Shown here in pieces: positions 1 to 9,114 of a stretch of DNA of 64,000 bases. This stretch comes from Duganella aquatilis (lineage in GTDB: Bacteria; Pseudomonadota; Gammaproteobacteria; Burkholderiales; Burkholderiaceae_D): NCBI RefSeq assembly GCF_009674565.1, contig NZ_WKJL01000016.1, positions 1 through 64,000 of the forward strand, given 5' to 3'. Each line of letters starts with the position of its first letter. The stretch's first letter is position 1. The position numbers and the translations under genes were made by a program. The notes under the pieces were generated by a model. The model did not search any database. It was not told the DNA's origin and saw nothing but the letters and a program-made list of their open reading frames with translations.

Positions 1-4
1 ACCA

Positions 5-98
5 AAACCGGGGTCAGTTCTGCCAATCGCACACGGGCGCTACCGTAGCAGCTGCTACGGTAGCGCCCGTGTGCGATTGGCAGAACTGACCCCGGTTT
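5..98. repeat. 94-bp perfect palindrome, dispersed repeat copy 1
   Basis: Two 47-nt arms are exactly complementary around a centre at 51/52, with AAACCGGGG at one edge and CCCCGGTTT at the other. It ends two bases before the stop codon of the TonB receptor gene, so as RNA it would form one very long hairpin at the 3' end of that transcript. The outermost 32 nt of the right arm (67-98) recur exactly at 58851-58882. No transposase is adjacent. A bidirectional terminator or REP-like repeat is the likeliest role. Confidence 0.85.
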
Positions 99-100
99 GA

Positions 101-2566
101 TTAGAAGCGGTACAGCAGCGACGCTTCCCAGGTGCGGCCAAACAGCGGACGCGCGTTGATCGGACCGGTGCCGCCGGTGGTCAGGCGCGAGTTGCCTTCG
201 GTCAGGCCCAGCTCGTTGTTGAGGTTGGTGCCGGCCAGGCGCACTTCGATTTTTTCACCCAGCGAGAACAGCACGCCCGCGTCCACCGTGCGGTAGGACG
301 GCAGGTATTGCGTGTTCAGCTGATCCGCCCAGCGTTCGCCGATCGAGGTGTAGGTCGCGTACAGCTTGGCCGAGTTGCCTTCGCCGAAAGGAATGCGGTA
401 GGTCGGCGTGAAGCGGAATTGCAGCTTCGGCTGGCGCTGCACGACTTTGCCGGCGGTGTCCGGATTGTCCTTGTACTCGGACTTCTGGTAATCGCCGGTC
501 AGCGACAGTTGCAGGTTTTCGATCGGGCGTACCGCCAATTCAAATTCCAGGCCGTTGCCCTTGGAGCCGCTGATGCGGTGCAGCTCGGTGCCGTCGGTGA
601 GGATCTGGGTGAAGGCGATGCCGTCGAAATCCGTGTGGAAGGCGTTGATGTACGCGGTGTACAGCTGGGTCGCGGTCTTGAAGCCGATCTCGTACTGGCT
701 GACTTTTGGCGTTGGCAACACGCTGCGGTCGTTGGCGCCAGCTTGCGTGCCGGCGCCGCGGATATCGTCAAACGACACGAAGGTGTGACCACGGTTGGCG
801 CGCACGAACACCGAGCTGTTGGCGGCCAGCTTGTAGTTGCCGCCCAGGGTGAACGAGTTGGCGCTGTCGGTGCGGCTCAGGTAGGTGTTGGAACCGTTCG
901 GCATCGAGGTGCCGTTGTTGTAGACGGTCAGCACGTTGCCATCGGTATCGCCGGAGCTCAGGTTGGAAATGGTGCCGCTGATCTTCTGCTGCTCGTGGCG
1001 AATGCCGGCATCGACCTTGATCTTGTCGTTAATCTGCCACTCGTCCGACACGAAGCCGGCGGTGTTGCGGCCGTCGTACGACGCCACCGGCGCGTAGTTG
1101 ACCGGACCGTCGGTGCCGTTTTTCGACACGACCACGCCGTTGTTCAGGGTGACGTTGATCAGGCTGGCCTGCGGCTGGGCCGTCATCAGGTGGCTGTTGC
1201 CCAGATACCAGACGTCGTGCGACGAGTAATCGGCAAAGTAGCCGCCAACGGTAATCGTGTTGCCCTTGAACAGTTCCTTGCTGACGCGCAGTTCGTCGGT
1301 GAACGATTTCAGTTGCTTCTCCACTGCCCACAGGCCGGCCTGCACCACCTGCTGGTTGCCGGCCACGGCGCCGCCGTGCACATACGATGCCGTGCCCGAG
1401 GTCGCCACGCCGCCAGCCGCCGCCACCAGCGCCGGGTTGCTGTTGGCCGAAGCGATCGCCTGGCTGATGTAGTCGCTCATCGACAGCGGGTTGTTACCGG
1501 TGAACATGGCGATGGTGTTGAGGTCGCCGTCAAAGCGGTTGAACTTGTTCGACACGCTCCAGTCGCCGATCTTCTGGTCGAAGTTGGCGCCGAATACCGT
1601 GGCTTTCAGGCCACGGCCATCGCCGAGGTCCTTGGTCAATGTCTTGCCAGGACCGGCTTCGATGGTGAAGTTGCGCATTTCGCCGCTCATCAGCGTGCCG
1701 GTCAGCGGATCGAAGCCGGGGAAGGCGCTGATGGTGCGGCCGCCGTTGCTGGAGATCAGCGGCACGCCGGTGTAGAAGGCGTTCTTGTCGTCGGTGCTGC
1801 GCGCGTACAGGGTCAGTTTGCCCTGGTCGAGGTTGCGGGTCAGCGTGGCGGTGATCTGGTGGCCGTCGTCGGCCGGGAAACCGGCGTCGCGCACGCCATC
1901 GGTCTTGCGGTAGAAGCCGCCGACCGAGCCGTACCAGCCGTCGCTGATCTTGCCGCCGTAGTACATGTCGACACGGCGCAGGCTGCCGGTGCCGGTGGTG
2001 AAGCGCACCGTGCCTTCCGGCGTGTCCGTGCCTTCTTTCAGGATGAAGTTCATGGTGGCGCCAGGCTGGCCGTTGGACCAGATGGTCGACGGACCGCCGC
2101 GCAGCACTTCGACGCGCTCGACCGTGTCGTCCAGGCGGAAGGCCGACGAGCCTTCAAAGAACGACAGCGTTGGCGGCGGGAAGATCGGATTGCCCATCAT
2201 CTGCACCGACACAAACGGCGAATCGCTGCCAGACGGGAAGCCGCGCACCTCGATGTTGGCGCCGGACTGGCCGCCGGTCGATTCCGCATACACGCCCGGC
2301 ACCAGTTTCATGATGTCGGCGGTGCTGCTTGGCGCGGCCTGCTTCAGTTGTTCTTCGTTGGCGGTGGTGATGGAGAAGGCCGAATCGACCTTGCGCACGC
2401 CGCGCGCCGACGCCACGCCGGTCACCACGACTTGCTGGATTTCTTTGGATACTTCCTTGGACGGCTCGGCGGCGGGGGCTTCGGCGGTCTGGGCCTGGGC
2501 GGCGCTTTGGTTCACAAGGATCAGGACGGCGGCCGCGATGGCCGATGGCAGGAACGGATTTTTCAT
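101..2566 (-). CDS. TonB-dependent outer-membrane receptor, probable alpha-glucoside uptake
   Basis: An 821-residue protein with an N-terminal signal peptide ending near residue 25 (SAAQAQ), a TonB-box-like segment around residues 44-50 (QQVVVTG), a plug domain to about residue 175, then a beta-barrel ending in an aromatic residue (LLYRF), as is usual for outer-membrane barrels. It should take a ligand across the outer membrane using TonB-ExbBD energy. The substrate is not visible in the sequence. The divergently encoded LacI regulator and the GH65 phosphorylase, beta-phosphoglucomutase and sugar permease beyond it suggest maltose or a related alpha-glucoside. Two LacI-like operators lie between it and the regulator. 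A perfect palindrome follows the stop codon. Confidence 0.9.
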   Translation of the reverse strand: MKNPFLPSAIAAAVLILVNQSAAQAQTAEAPAAEPSKEVSKEIQQVVVTGVASARGVRKVDSAFSITTANEEQLKQAAPSSTADIMKLVPGVYAESTGGQSGANIEVRGFPSGSDSPFVSVQMMGNPIFPPPTLSFFEGSSAFRLDDTVERVEVLRGGPSTIWSNGQPGATMNFILKEGTDTPEGTVRFTTGTGSLRRVDMYYGGKISDGWYGSVGGFYRKTDGVRDAGFPADDGHQITATLTRNLDQGKLTLYARSTDDKNAFYTGVPLISSNGGRTISAFPGFDPLTGTLMSGEMRNFTIEAGPGKTLTKDLGDGRGLKATVFGANFDQKIGDWSVSNKFNRFDGDLNTIAMFTGNNPLSMSDYISQAIASANSNPALVAAAGGVATSGTASYVHGGAVAGNQQVVQAGLWAVEKQLKSFTDELRVSKELFKGNTITVGGYFADYSSHDVWYLGNSHLMTAQPQASLINVTLNNGVVVSKNGTDGPVNYAPVASYDGRNTAGFVSDEWQINDKIKVDAGIRHEQQKISGTISNLSSGDTDGNVLTVYNNGTSMPNGSNTYLSRTDSANSFTLGGNYKLAANSSVFVRANRGHTFVSFDDIRGAGTQAGANDRSVLPTPKVSQYEIGFKTATQLYTAYINAFHTDFDGIAFTQILTDGTELHRISGSKGNGLEFELAVRPIENLQLSLTGDYQKSEYKDNPDTAGKVVQRQPKLQFRFTPTYRIPFGEGNSAKLYATYTSIGERWADQLNTQYLPSYRTVDAGVLFSLGEKIEVRLAGTNLNNELGLTEGNSRLTTGGTGPINARPLFGRTWEASLLYRF

Positions 2567-2648
2567 CGTGTCTCTTCTTTCTTATAGGATGTGTCGTCTT
2601 CCGGAGACAGCGTTCCGCCATCGCCGATTTAGCCATTGAAACAAGAAA

Positions 2649-2683
2649 TGTTATCGATGTCAATTGAAATGTTATCGATGTCA
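2649..2683. promoter_or_regulatory. Tandem LacI-type operator pair
   Basis: The dyad TGttATCGATgtCA (consensus TGNNATCGATNNCA) occurs at 2649-2662 and again at 2670-2683, within an 18-nt direct repeat (from GAAATGTT) with a 21-bp period, two helical turns. It lies in the intergenic space between the TonB receptor and the LacI-family gene. ATCGAT-centred palindromes suit LacI-family half-sites. The binding protein is inferred to be the adjacent regulator; the second LacI protein of the cluster is an alternative. Confidence 0.65.
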
Positions 2684-2754
2684 TTTTTCGCGACAAACGA
2701 AAAATTTCTGTCATAATGCGTCCGCACTTCCGCTTTTTTACCCCTATAACAACG

Positions 2755-3750
2755 ATGCCCGCAAAGAAGACTGTAGCCACCACGCTGACGATGGAAGACC
2801 TGGCCAAGCTGGCCGGCGTCTCCAAGATCACGGTCTCGCGGGCGTTGCGCGACAGTCCCCTGGTCACGCCCGAGACGCGCGAAAAGATCCGCGCGCTGGC
2901 CGAGCAGCAGGGCTATCGCTTCAACGTCAGTGCGCGCAACCTGCGCATGGGCCGCAGTTATTCGGTGGCGGTTGTTGTGGAAATGACACCCGTGCGCGGC
3001 CGGCCAATGTCCGATCCGTACCCGCTGGAGCTGTTGGGCGGCATTACGCAGGAGCTGACCACGGCCGGCTACAGCGTGGTGCTGACTTCGAAGCAGTTGA
3101 TGAACACGGCGCCGGTGCAGGGCGCCGACGGTTTGATCCTGCTGGGCCAGGGGTCGCACGGCGAGGCGGTGCGCGCCTTGCAGCAGACCGCCATGCCGCT
3201 GGTGGTGTGGGGTGCGCCGGAAGCCGACACCGACTACATCGTGGTCGGTTCGGACAACCGCAAGGGCGGCATCAGCGCGGCCGAGCGCTTCATTTCTCAG
3301 GGCCGGCAGAAGCTGGTGTTCCTGGGCGACGTCGATCACGCCGAGGTGCAGGAACGCTGCGCCGGCTTTATCGACGCCATGGGCGGTATGGCGACGGTGC
3401 ACATCATCCGTCCGAAGGCGTTCACCTTCGAGGCGGGCTTCGACAGCATCTCGTCGCTGCTGAAGAAGAAGGGTGCCTCGTTCGACGGCGTGTTTGCCGC
3501 CAGCGACCTGCTGGCCATGGGCGCGATCCGCGCGCTGGCCGAGAAGAATTTGCGGGTGCCGGAGAATGTCTCCGTCATCGGCTACGACGATACGCCCGGC
3601 GCGGCCAGTTTCGTGCCGCCGCTGACCAGCGTGCACCAGTATCTGCGCGACGGCGGCGTGTTGTTGGCCAAAAAGATGTTGGGCCTGATCGAAGGCCACA
3701 CGGTCGCTTCTGAAATGCTGCCGACCACGCTGATGGTACGCCAGACCTAG
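2755..3750 (+). CDS. LacI-family transcriptional regulator (cluster regulator 1)
   Basis: About 331 residues. The N-terminal helix-turn-helix (MEDLAKLAGVSKITVSRAL, residues 13-31) and the following hinge helix are typical of LacI, and the rest is a periplasmic-binding-protein-like sugar sensor. The start at 2755 (MPAKK) fits family length; an in-frame ATG at 2716 would add 13 atypical residues, and neither start has a clear ribosome site. It is divergent from the TonB receptor and lies upstream of the GH65 gene. It probably represses both directions from the paired operators at 2649-2683 until a sugar or sugar phosphate binds. Confidence 0.9.
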   Translation: MPAKKTVATTLTMEDLAKLAGVSKITVSRALRDSPLVTPETREKIRALAEQQGYRFNVSARNLRMGRSYSVAVVVEMTPVRGRPMSDPYPLELLGGITQELTTAGYSVVLTSKQLMNTAPVQGADGLILLGQGSHGEAVRALQQTAMPLVVWGAPEADTDYIVVGSDNRKGGISAAERFISQGRQKLVFLGDVDHAEVQERCAGFIDAMGGMATVHIIRPKAFTFEAGFDSISSLLKKKGASFDGVFAASDLLAMGAIRALAEKNLRVPENVSVIGYDDTPGAASFVPPLTSVHQYLRDGGVLLAKKMLGLIEGHTVASEMLPTTLMVRQT

Positions 3751-3837
3751 TTTTTCCCGAAATCGTCAAAAATACCTCAAAAAACGGCGTATTTTGAAAT
3801 TCAAACCGCTTTGAATCGCTTTTCTAAGGAATTCGCT

Positions 3838-6159
3838 GTGCAAGAACACACTTATCCTCTTGAAGCCTGGTGCATCCGCGAGACCAGCTTTGACACCGAC
3901 TCCCACTTCCTGGACGAAACGCTGTTCGCGCTGGGCAACGGCTACATCGGCCTGCGCGGCACCGGCGAGGAGGGCTACAGCGGCCCGGCCGGCACCTCGC
4001 TGGACGGCACTTACCTGAACGGCTTCTACGAGTCGGAGCCGATCCAGTATCCGGAAGCGGCTTACGGCCTGGCCAAGGTCAACCAGTTCATGTTGAACGT
4101 GCCGAACGCCAAGGGCATCGAGCTGTGGCTGGACGACGAGCGCTTCGATCCGCTGACCGGCACGGTGCAGACCTACGAACGGGTGCTGGACTTCCGCACC
4201 GGCCTGCTGACGCGCGTGGTGGAGTGGACCTCGCCGCAAGGCCGCAGCTTGCGTGTGCAGAGCCGCCGCCTGGTCAGCTTCGAGAACAAGCACCTGTTCG
4301 CGATCGAGTTCGAAGTGACGTCGCTGAACTTTGAAGGCCGCATGCGCCTCGTGTCGGCACTGGATGGCGCGGTGAAGAACCTGGAAGCCGGCGACGATCC
4401 GCGCGTCGGCTCGGCCATCTCCGGCCCGACGCTGCACATGATCGACAGCGAGCAGGCGGACGGCTTTTCGGCGCTGGTGCAGAAGACGCACAACAGCGGC
4501 TTCACCCTGGTCAGCGCGACCGAGACGGTGCTCAGCGTCGACCTGCCGCCCGTGACGGCGCAGGATGGCCAGCGCCTGACGCAGACCTGGGAGCTGGCGG
4601 TGAACGCCGGCCAGTCGCTGACGCTGACCAAGTACGGCAGCTACTACTCGTCGCGCGACTATGAAGCGAAAGAGCTGATGTGGCGCAGCAAGGACACGCT
4701 GGCCAGCGCCAGGGCCGCAGGCTTCGAAGATCTGCGCCTGGCGCAGGAGCAGTACCTGGGCGACTTCTGGCAGCAGGCCGACGTGCAGATCGCCGGCGAC
4801 GACGCGCTCCAGCAGGGCATGCACTTCAACCAGTTCCACCTGCTGCAATCGGTGGGCCGCGACGGCAAGACCAATATCTCGGCCAAGGGCGTGACGGGCG
4901 AGGGCTACGAAGGCCACTATTTCTGGGACACGGAAATCTACATCTTCCCGTTCTTCCTGTACTCCAAGCCGGAGATCGCGCGCAAGCTGCTGGAGTACCG
5001 CTACGCCGGCCTGCCGAAAGCCCGCGAACGCGCGCGCCAGATGTCGCACGACAAAGGCGCCCTGTACCCATGGCGCACCATCGCCGGCGAGGAGTGCTCG
5101 GCCTACTTCCCGGCCGGGACGGCGCAGTATCACATCAACGCCGATATCGCCTACTCGATCAAGACCTATATGGAAGCCACCGACGACCAGGAATACCTGG
5201 TCAAGGCCGGCGCCGAGATCGTGATGGAGACAGCGCGCATCTGGACCGGCATCGGTTCGTATGACCGCGAGGGACGCTTCTGCATCAACCAGGTCACCGG
5301 TCCTGACGAATACACGGCGCTGGTCAACAACAACTACTACACCAACGCGATGGCGCAGATGCACCTGAACTTCGCGGCCTCCATCGCCGAGCAGCTGCAG
5401 GCGCAGGAGCCGGCCGAATTCGCGCGCATCGCCGCCGCCATGGCGCTGGATGCGAACGAGCCGGCCGCATGGCGCCGCGCCGCCTCGCTGATGAATCTTC
5501 CCTACGACGACGCGCTGCAAATCCACGCGCAGGACGACAGCTTCCTGTCCAAGAAAGTGTGGGACTTCGCCAACACGCCGAAGGAGAACTACCCGCTGCT
5601 GCTGAACTATCACCCGATGGTGATCTACCGTCACCAGGTGTGCAAGCAGGCGGACGTGGTGCTGGCGGCGCTGCTGCTCAGCGACCAGTTCACGCTGGAC
5701 GACAAGCGCCGCGACTTCGACTACTACGAGGCGGTGACCACGCACGATTCGTCGCTGTCCACCTGCATCTTCAGCATCATCGCGGCGGAAGTGGGTTACG
5801 AGGACAAGGCCTACGACTACTTCATGGAGACCGCGCGTCTCGACCTGGACGACACGCACGGCAATACGCACTACGGCGTGCACACGGCGGCGATGGCCGG
5901 CACCTGGATGGGCGTGGCCTACGGCTTCGCCGGCATGCGCGTGGTGGGCGGCGAGTTGCACTTCGCGCCGAAGCTGCCGAAGCAGTGGCAGCATTACACC
6001 TTCAAGATCCACTTCCGCGGCGCGCTGCTGGAAGTGCACGTGCAGCCAGGCCAGGTGGAGTATCGCCTGCTGCAAGGCGAGGTACTGGACTTTACCCACG
6101 GCGGCGAAGCGGTCGCGCTGAACCTGTCGCAACCGAAGCAATCGAGGAGTTTCGCATGA
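3838..6159 (+). CDS. Glycoside hydrolase family 65 phosphorylase, probable maltose phosphorylase
   Basis: A 773-residue family GH65 enzyme, which phosphorolyses an alpha-glucoside to beta-glucose 1-phosphate plus glucose. The catalytic acid is Glu491 in VTGPDEYT, and the phosphate-site segment THDSSLS follows. The motif YPWRTIAGEECSAYFPAGTA resembles maltose phosphorylases more than kojibiose enzymes; nigerose or trehalose specificity cannot be excluded. GTG at 3838 is preferred because AAGGA (3826-3830) lies 7 nt upstream; the in-frame TTG at 3811 has no such site. The stop overlaps the next start (ATGA), so the beta-phosphoglucomutase is translationally coupled, which supports beta-glucose 1-phosphate as the product. 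Confidence 0.92.
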   Translation: MQEHTYPLEAWCIRETSFDTDSHFLDETLFALGNGYIGLRGTGEEGYSGPAGTSLDGTYLNGFYESEPIQYPEAAYGLAKVNQFMLNVPNAKGIELWLDDERFDPLTGTVQTYERVLDFRTGLLTRVVEWTSPQGRSLRVQSRRLVSFENKHLFAIEFEVTSLNFEGRMRLVSALDGAVKNLEAGDDPRVGSAISGPTLHMIDSEQADGFSALVQKTHNSGFTLVSATETVLSVDLPPVTAQDGQRLTQTWELAVNAGQSLTLTKYGSYYSSRDYEAKELMWRSKDTLASARAAGFEDLRLAQEQYLGDFWQQADVQIAGDDALQQGMHFNQFHLLQSVGRDGKTNISAKGVTGEGYEGHYFWDTEIYIFPFFLYSKPEIARKLLEYRYAGLPKARERARQMSHDKGALYPWRTIAGEECSAYFPAGTAQYHINADIAYSIKTYMEATDDQEYLVKAGAEIVMETARIWTGIGSYDREGRFCINQVTGPDEYTALVNNNYYTNAMAQMHLNFAASIAEQLQAQEPAEFARIAAAMALDANEPAAWRRAASLMNLPYDDALQIHAQDDSFLSKKVWDFANTPKENYPLLLNYHPMVIYRHQVCKQADVVLAALLLSDQFTLDDKRRDFDYYEAVTTHDSSLSTCIFSIIAAEVGYEDKAYDYFMETARLDLDDTHGNTHYGVHTAAMAGTWMGVAYGFAGMRVVGGELHFAPKLPKQWQHYTFKIHFRGALLEVHVQPGQVEYRLLQGEVLDFTHGGEAVALNLSQPKQSRSFA

Positions 6160-6797
6160 GCCGTTTTAAAGCAGTCATATTCGATCTGGATGGCGTGATC
6201 ACCGATACCGCCCACTATCACTACCTGGCGTGGAAGCAGCTGGCCGAATCGCAGGGCGTGCATTTCGATCACGCGTTCAACGAGAACCTGAAGGGCATCG
6301 ACCGCATGGGTTCCCTGGACCTGATCCTGGCATCGTCGTCGCGCAGCTACACGCCGGAAGAGAAGCTGGCGCTGGCCGACGCGAAAAACCTGCATTATCA
6401 GCAGCTGATCGCCACCATGTCGTCCAAGGATCTGCTGCCTGGCGCGGTGGAGGCGCTGGACGCGGTGCGTCGCGCAGGACTGCGCATCGGCCTCGCATCG
6501 GTGAGCAAGAACGCCTTTACGGTGCTGGAACGCCTGGGCATCACCGATAAATTCGATTACGTGGTCGATGCGGCGACCATCGCGCGCGGCAAGCCGGACC
6601 CGGAAATTTTCCTGAAGGCGGCGCGCGAGCTGGGCGTGGCGCCGGCCGATTGCCTGGGCGTGGAAGACGCCGTGGCCGGTGTGGCGGCTATCAAGTCCGC
6701 AGGCATGTTCGCGCTGGGGATAGGACATCCCTTCGTGCTGACCGAAGCGGACGTGGTGATTACAAGTCTCAAAGAATTCAACCTCGCCGCTTACTAA
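6156..6797 (+). CDS. pgmB: Beta-phosphoglucomutase
   Basis: A 213-residue haloacid-dehalogenase-superfamily enzyme converting beta-glucose 1-phosphate to glucose 6-phosphate. The nucleophile and acid-base aspartates are in FDLDGVITDT (Asp10 and Asp12), with His20, then the KGID and SVSKNA motifs, the KPDPEIF loop lysine and the GVEDA metal-binding acidic pair. The start codon overlaps the phosphorylase stop by four bases and has GAGGAG 6 nt upstream. It directly consumes the product of the preceding GH65 enzyme, giving an energy-conserving route from disaccharide to glycolysis. Confidence 0.95.
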   Translation: MSRFKAVIFDLDGVITDTAHYHYLAWKQLAESQGVHFDHAFNENLKGIDRMGSLDLILASSSRSYTPEEKLALADAKNLHYQQLIATMSSKDLLPGAVEALDAVRRAGLRIGLASVSKNAFTVLERLGITDKFDYVVDAATIARGKPDPEIFLKAARELGVAPADCLGVEDAVAGVAAIKSAGMFALGIGHPFVLTEADVVITSLKEFNLAAY

Positions 6798-6821
6798 ATA
6801 AAAACGCCGGAGACAAGCAGC

Positions 6822-8090
6822 ATGAAGAACAACAGAATATTATTCGCGCTATTCCTGATCTACTTTGTATTCGCCATTCTGCTCAACAGCGTCGGCACGG
6901 TGATTCTGCAGGTGATCAGCAACTACGGCGTCAGCAAGTCCGCCGCCAGCGTGCTGGAAGGCTTCAAGGATCTGCCGATCGCGGTGGTGTCGTTCCTGGT
7001 GGCGTCCTTCCTGCCGCGCGTGGGCTACAAGAAGGCGATGCTGATCGGCCTGGCCATCGTCACCGCCGCCTGCGTGGCGATGCCGCTGCTGCCGTCGTTC
7101 GCCACCACCAAGGCCTTGTTCTTCTGCGTTGGCGTGTCGTTCGCGCTGGTGAAGGTGTCGGTGTATTCCACGCTCGGCCTGATCGCCGCCGACCGCAAGC
7201 AGCACGCCAGCACCATGAACCTGCTGGAGGGCTTCTTCATGGTCGGTGTGCTGAGCGCCTACTGGGTGTTCGGCTACTTCATCAACTCGCACGATCCGCA
7301 ATCGCAAAGCTGGCTGCATACCTACTGGGTGCTGGCGGTGCTGTGTGCGGCGACCTTCCTGCTGATTTTGTCCACGCCGTTCAACGAATCCAAGGCGGCG
7401 CTGCCGGAAGGTCGCGGCATCGCGCAGGACTTCGCGGCGATGCTCAAGCTGTTCTTCAAGCCGCTGGTGTGCGTGTTCATCATCACCGCCTTCCTGTATG
7501 TGCTGATCGAACAAAGCATCGGCACCTGGCTGCCGACGTTTAACAACGAAATCCTCAAGCTGCCGGCGGCGATGAGCGTGGAAGTGACCAGCATCTTTGC
7601 CGCCTGCCTGGCCGTGGGCCGGCTGTCCGCCGGCGTATTGATGCGCAAATTGAACTGGTATCCGGTGATGAACGCCTGCGTGCTGGGCATGGGCGCCACG
7701 GTGCTGCTGGCGCTGCCGCTGACGCATGACGTGGTGGCCGATCCATCCATCACCTGGGCCACCGCGCCGCTGGCGACGTTTCTTTTCCCGCTGATTGGCC
7801 TGTTCATGGCGCCGATCTACCCCGGCATCAACTCGGTGATGCTGAGTTCTCTGCCGAAGCATCAGCACTCGGCCATGACCGGGCTGCTGGTGATTTTTTC
7901 AGCGCTGGGCGGCACCACCGGCTCGCTAATCACCGGCTACGTGTTCGGTAACTTCAGCGGCCACTTTGCGTTTTATCTGACGCTGGTGCCGATCACGATC
8001 GTGCTGGTGATGTTGTATTTCTTCAAAAAGGCAGTCGATGACGGTGGCGGGGAGTTCGACACGACCGCTATAATCAGCGGTCAACATTAA
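6822..8090 (+). CDS. Major facilitator superfamily sugar permease, FucP-like
   Basis: A 422-residue inner-membrane protein with about twelve hydrophobic segments and a hydrophilic central loop around residues 190-210. Its general features resemble FucP-type proton symporters. It follows the mutase by 24 bp and precedes the second LacI by 10 bp, so it is in the same operon. It is the probable inner-membrane step after the TonB receptor, bringing the disaccharide to the cytoplasmic phosphorylase. The substrate is inferred only from neighbours. A dyad overlapping a TATAAT sequence lies within its last codons. Confidence 0.88.
   Translation: MKNNRILFALFLIYFVFAILLNSVGTVILQVISNYGVSKSAASVLEGFKDLPIAVVSFLVASFLPRVGYKKAMLIGLAIVTAACVAMPLLPSFATTKALFFCVGVSFALVKVSVYSTLGLIAADRKQHASTMNLLEGFFMVGVLSAYWVFGYFINSHDPQSQSWLHTYWVLAVLCAATFLLILSTPFNESKAALPEGRGIAQDFAAMLKLFFKPLVCVFIITAFLYVLIEQSIGTWLPTFNNEILKLPAAMSVEVTSIFAACLAVGRLSAGVLMRKLNWYPVMNACVLGMGATVLLALPLTHDVVADPSITWATAPLATFLFPLIGLFMAPIYPGINSVMLSSLPKHQHSAMTGLLVIFSALGGTTGSLITGYVFGNFSGHFAFYLTLVPITIVLVMLYFFKKAVDDGGGEFDTTAIISGQH
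8063..8082 (+). promoter_or_regulatory. Possible promoter and operator for the second lacI gene
   Basis: A perfect 7-bp inverted repeat GACCGCT / AGCGGTC surrounds TATAAT (8069-8074) at the extreme 3' end of the permease gene, about 20 nt upstream of the next start codon. No convincing -35 element is visible. It may be an internal promoter with an overlapping operator, or a chance hairpin. Confidence 0.3.
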
Positions 8091-8100
8091 ACTTTAGGCC

Positions 8101-9114
8101 ATGAATCTCGCTCACCTCGCAAATCACCTTGGCATGTCCAAGACGACGGTGAGCCGGGCGTTAAACGGTTACCCTGAAGTCAACGTGCGCACCCGCGAGC
8201 GGGTGCTGAAGGCGGCCAAGGAGGTCGGCTACCAGCCGAATCCGATGGCGCGCTCGCTGGCGCTGGGACGCACCAATGTGTTCGGCATCATCTATCCGCT
8301 GCTGCCGACGGACCTGGGCGATCCGATGTTCCTCGACGTGGTGGCCGGCATGTCGGCCGCGCTGGAAGAGGTCAACAAGAACCTGATCATCGCGCCGGTG
8401 TCGCCGGCGGCGGAACAGCCTTCGTATCAGCAGATCGTGCGCGGACGGCGTGTCGATGGCCTGGTGGTCGGGCGCACGCTGGTGCATGACGAGCGCATCG
8501 CCTTTCTGAGCAAGGCCAAATTCCCCTTTGTCGCCCATGGTCGCACGGAGCTCAACGCGCCGTATGCATGGTTCGACTACGACAACGACGCTGGCATCCG
8601 CATCGCGATGGAGCGCCTGCTGGGATTGGGCCATCAGCGCGTGGCGCTCATCAGCGCGCCGTTGGACCTGAACTTCGCGCGACAGCGCAAGGACAGCTTT
8701 GTCGCCGCCTTGTCGGCGGCAGGCCTGAGCGCCGATCCGCGCTACCTGATCGACAATACGCTGGACCGCCGCAGCGGCTACCAGGCCATGCAGCAACTGC
8801 TGGCCTGCTCGCCGCGTCCGACAGCGGTCATCGTCGACAATCACCTATCCGGCGTCGGCGCGGTGCGCGCGCTGCTGGATGCGGGTGTGGCGATCGGCAA
8901 GGAGATTTCCGTGATTGTCTGGGGCAGCATGGCCGATACGCTGGCCGGTGCCCACGTCACCACCATCGACCAGCCATGCCCCCGCAAAGCCGGCGCCCGC
9001 ATGGTCGAAATGCTGCTAGCCCTGGTCGACGGCGCCCCTGCCAGCGACCTGCATGAACTGTGGCAGCCAGTCCTGCTGGAAGGTACGACGCTAGGCCAAG
9101 CTACAACCGCTTAG
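8101..9114 (+). CDS. LacI-family transcriptional regulator (cluster regulator 2)
   Basis: A 337-residue LacI-family protein. The helix-turn-helix is at the extreme N terminus (LAHLANHLGMSKTTVSRAL, residues 3-21), followed by the hinge region and a sugar-binding domain. It is the last gene of the alpha-glucoside cluster, 10 bp after the permease. It is clearly different from the first LacI protein, so the cluster has two sugar sensors. Its stop codon overlaps that of the convergent PIN gene. Confidence 0.9.
   Translation: MNLAHLANHLGMSKTTVSRALNGYPEVNVRTRERVLKAAKEVGYQPNPMARSLALGRTNVFGIIYPLLPTDLGDPMFLDVVAGMSAALEEVNKNLIIAPVSPAAEQPSYQQIVRGRRVDGLVVGRTLVHDERIAFLSKAKFPFVAHGRTELNAPYAWFDYDNDAGIRIAMERLLGLGHQRVALISAPLDLNFARQRKDSFVAALSAAGLSADPRYLIDNTLDRRSGYQAMQQLLACSPRPTAVIVDNHLSGVGAVRALLDAGVAIGKEISVIVWGSMADTLAGAHVTTIDQPCPRKAGARMVEMLLALVDGAPASDLHELWQPVLLEGTTLGQATTA

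Noticed and set aside
5..98. Possible insertion sequence end or attC site
   Set aside because: No transposase, target duplication or integron-type core is present; the second copy is a simple hairpin at a gene end.
308..2587. A 759-codon plus-strand open frame across the TonB receptor gene
   Set aside because: It is antisense to a gene with clear TonB-receptor features; its protein is Arg/Val/His-rich with no domain, a common artefact of high-GC codon use. The same holds for the long opposite-strand frames over 3766-6141, 12716-14365, 14422-16551, 16558-18102 and 35104-37806.
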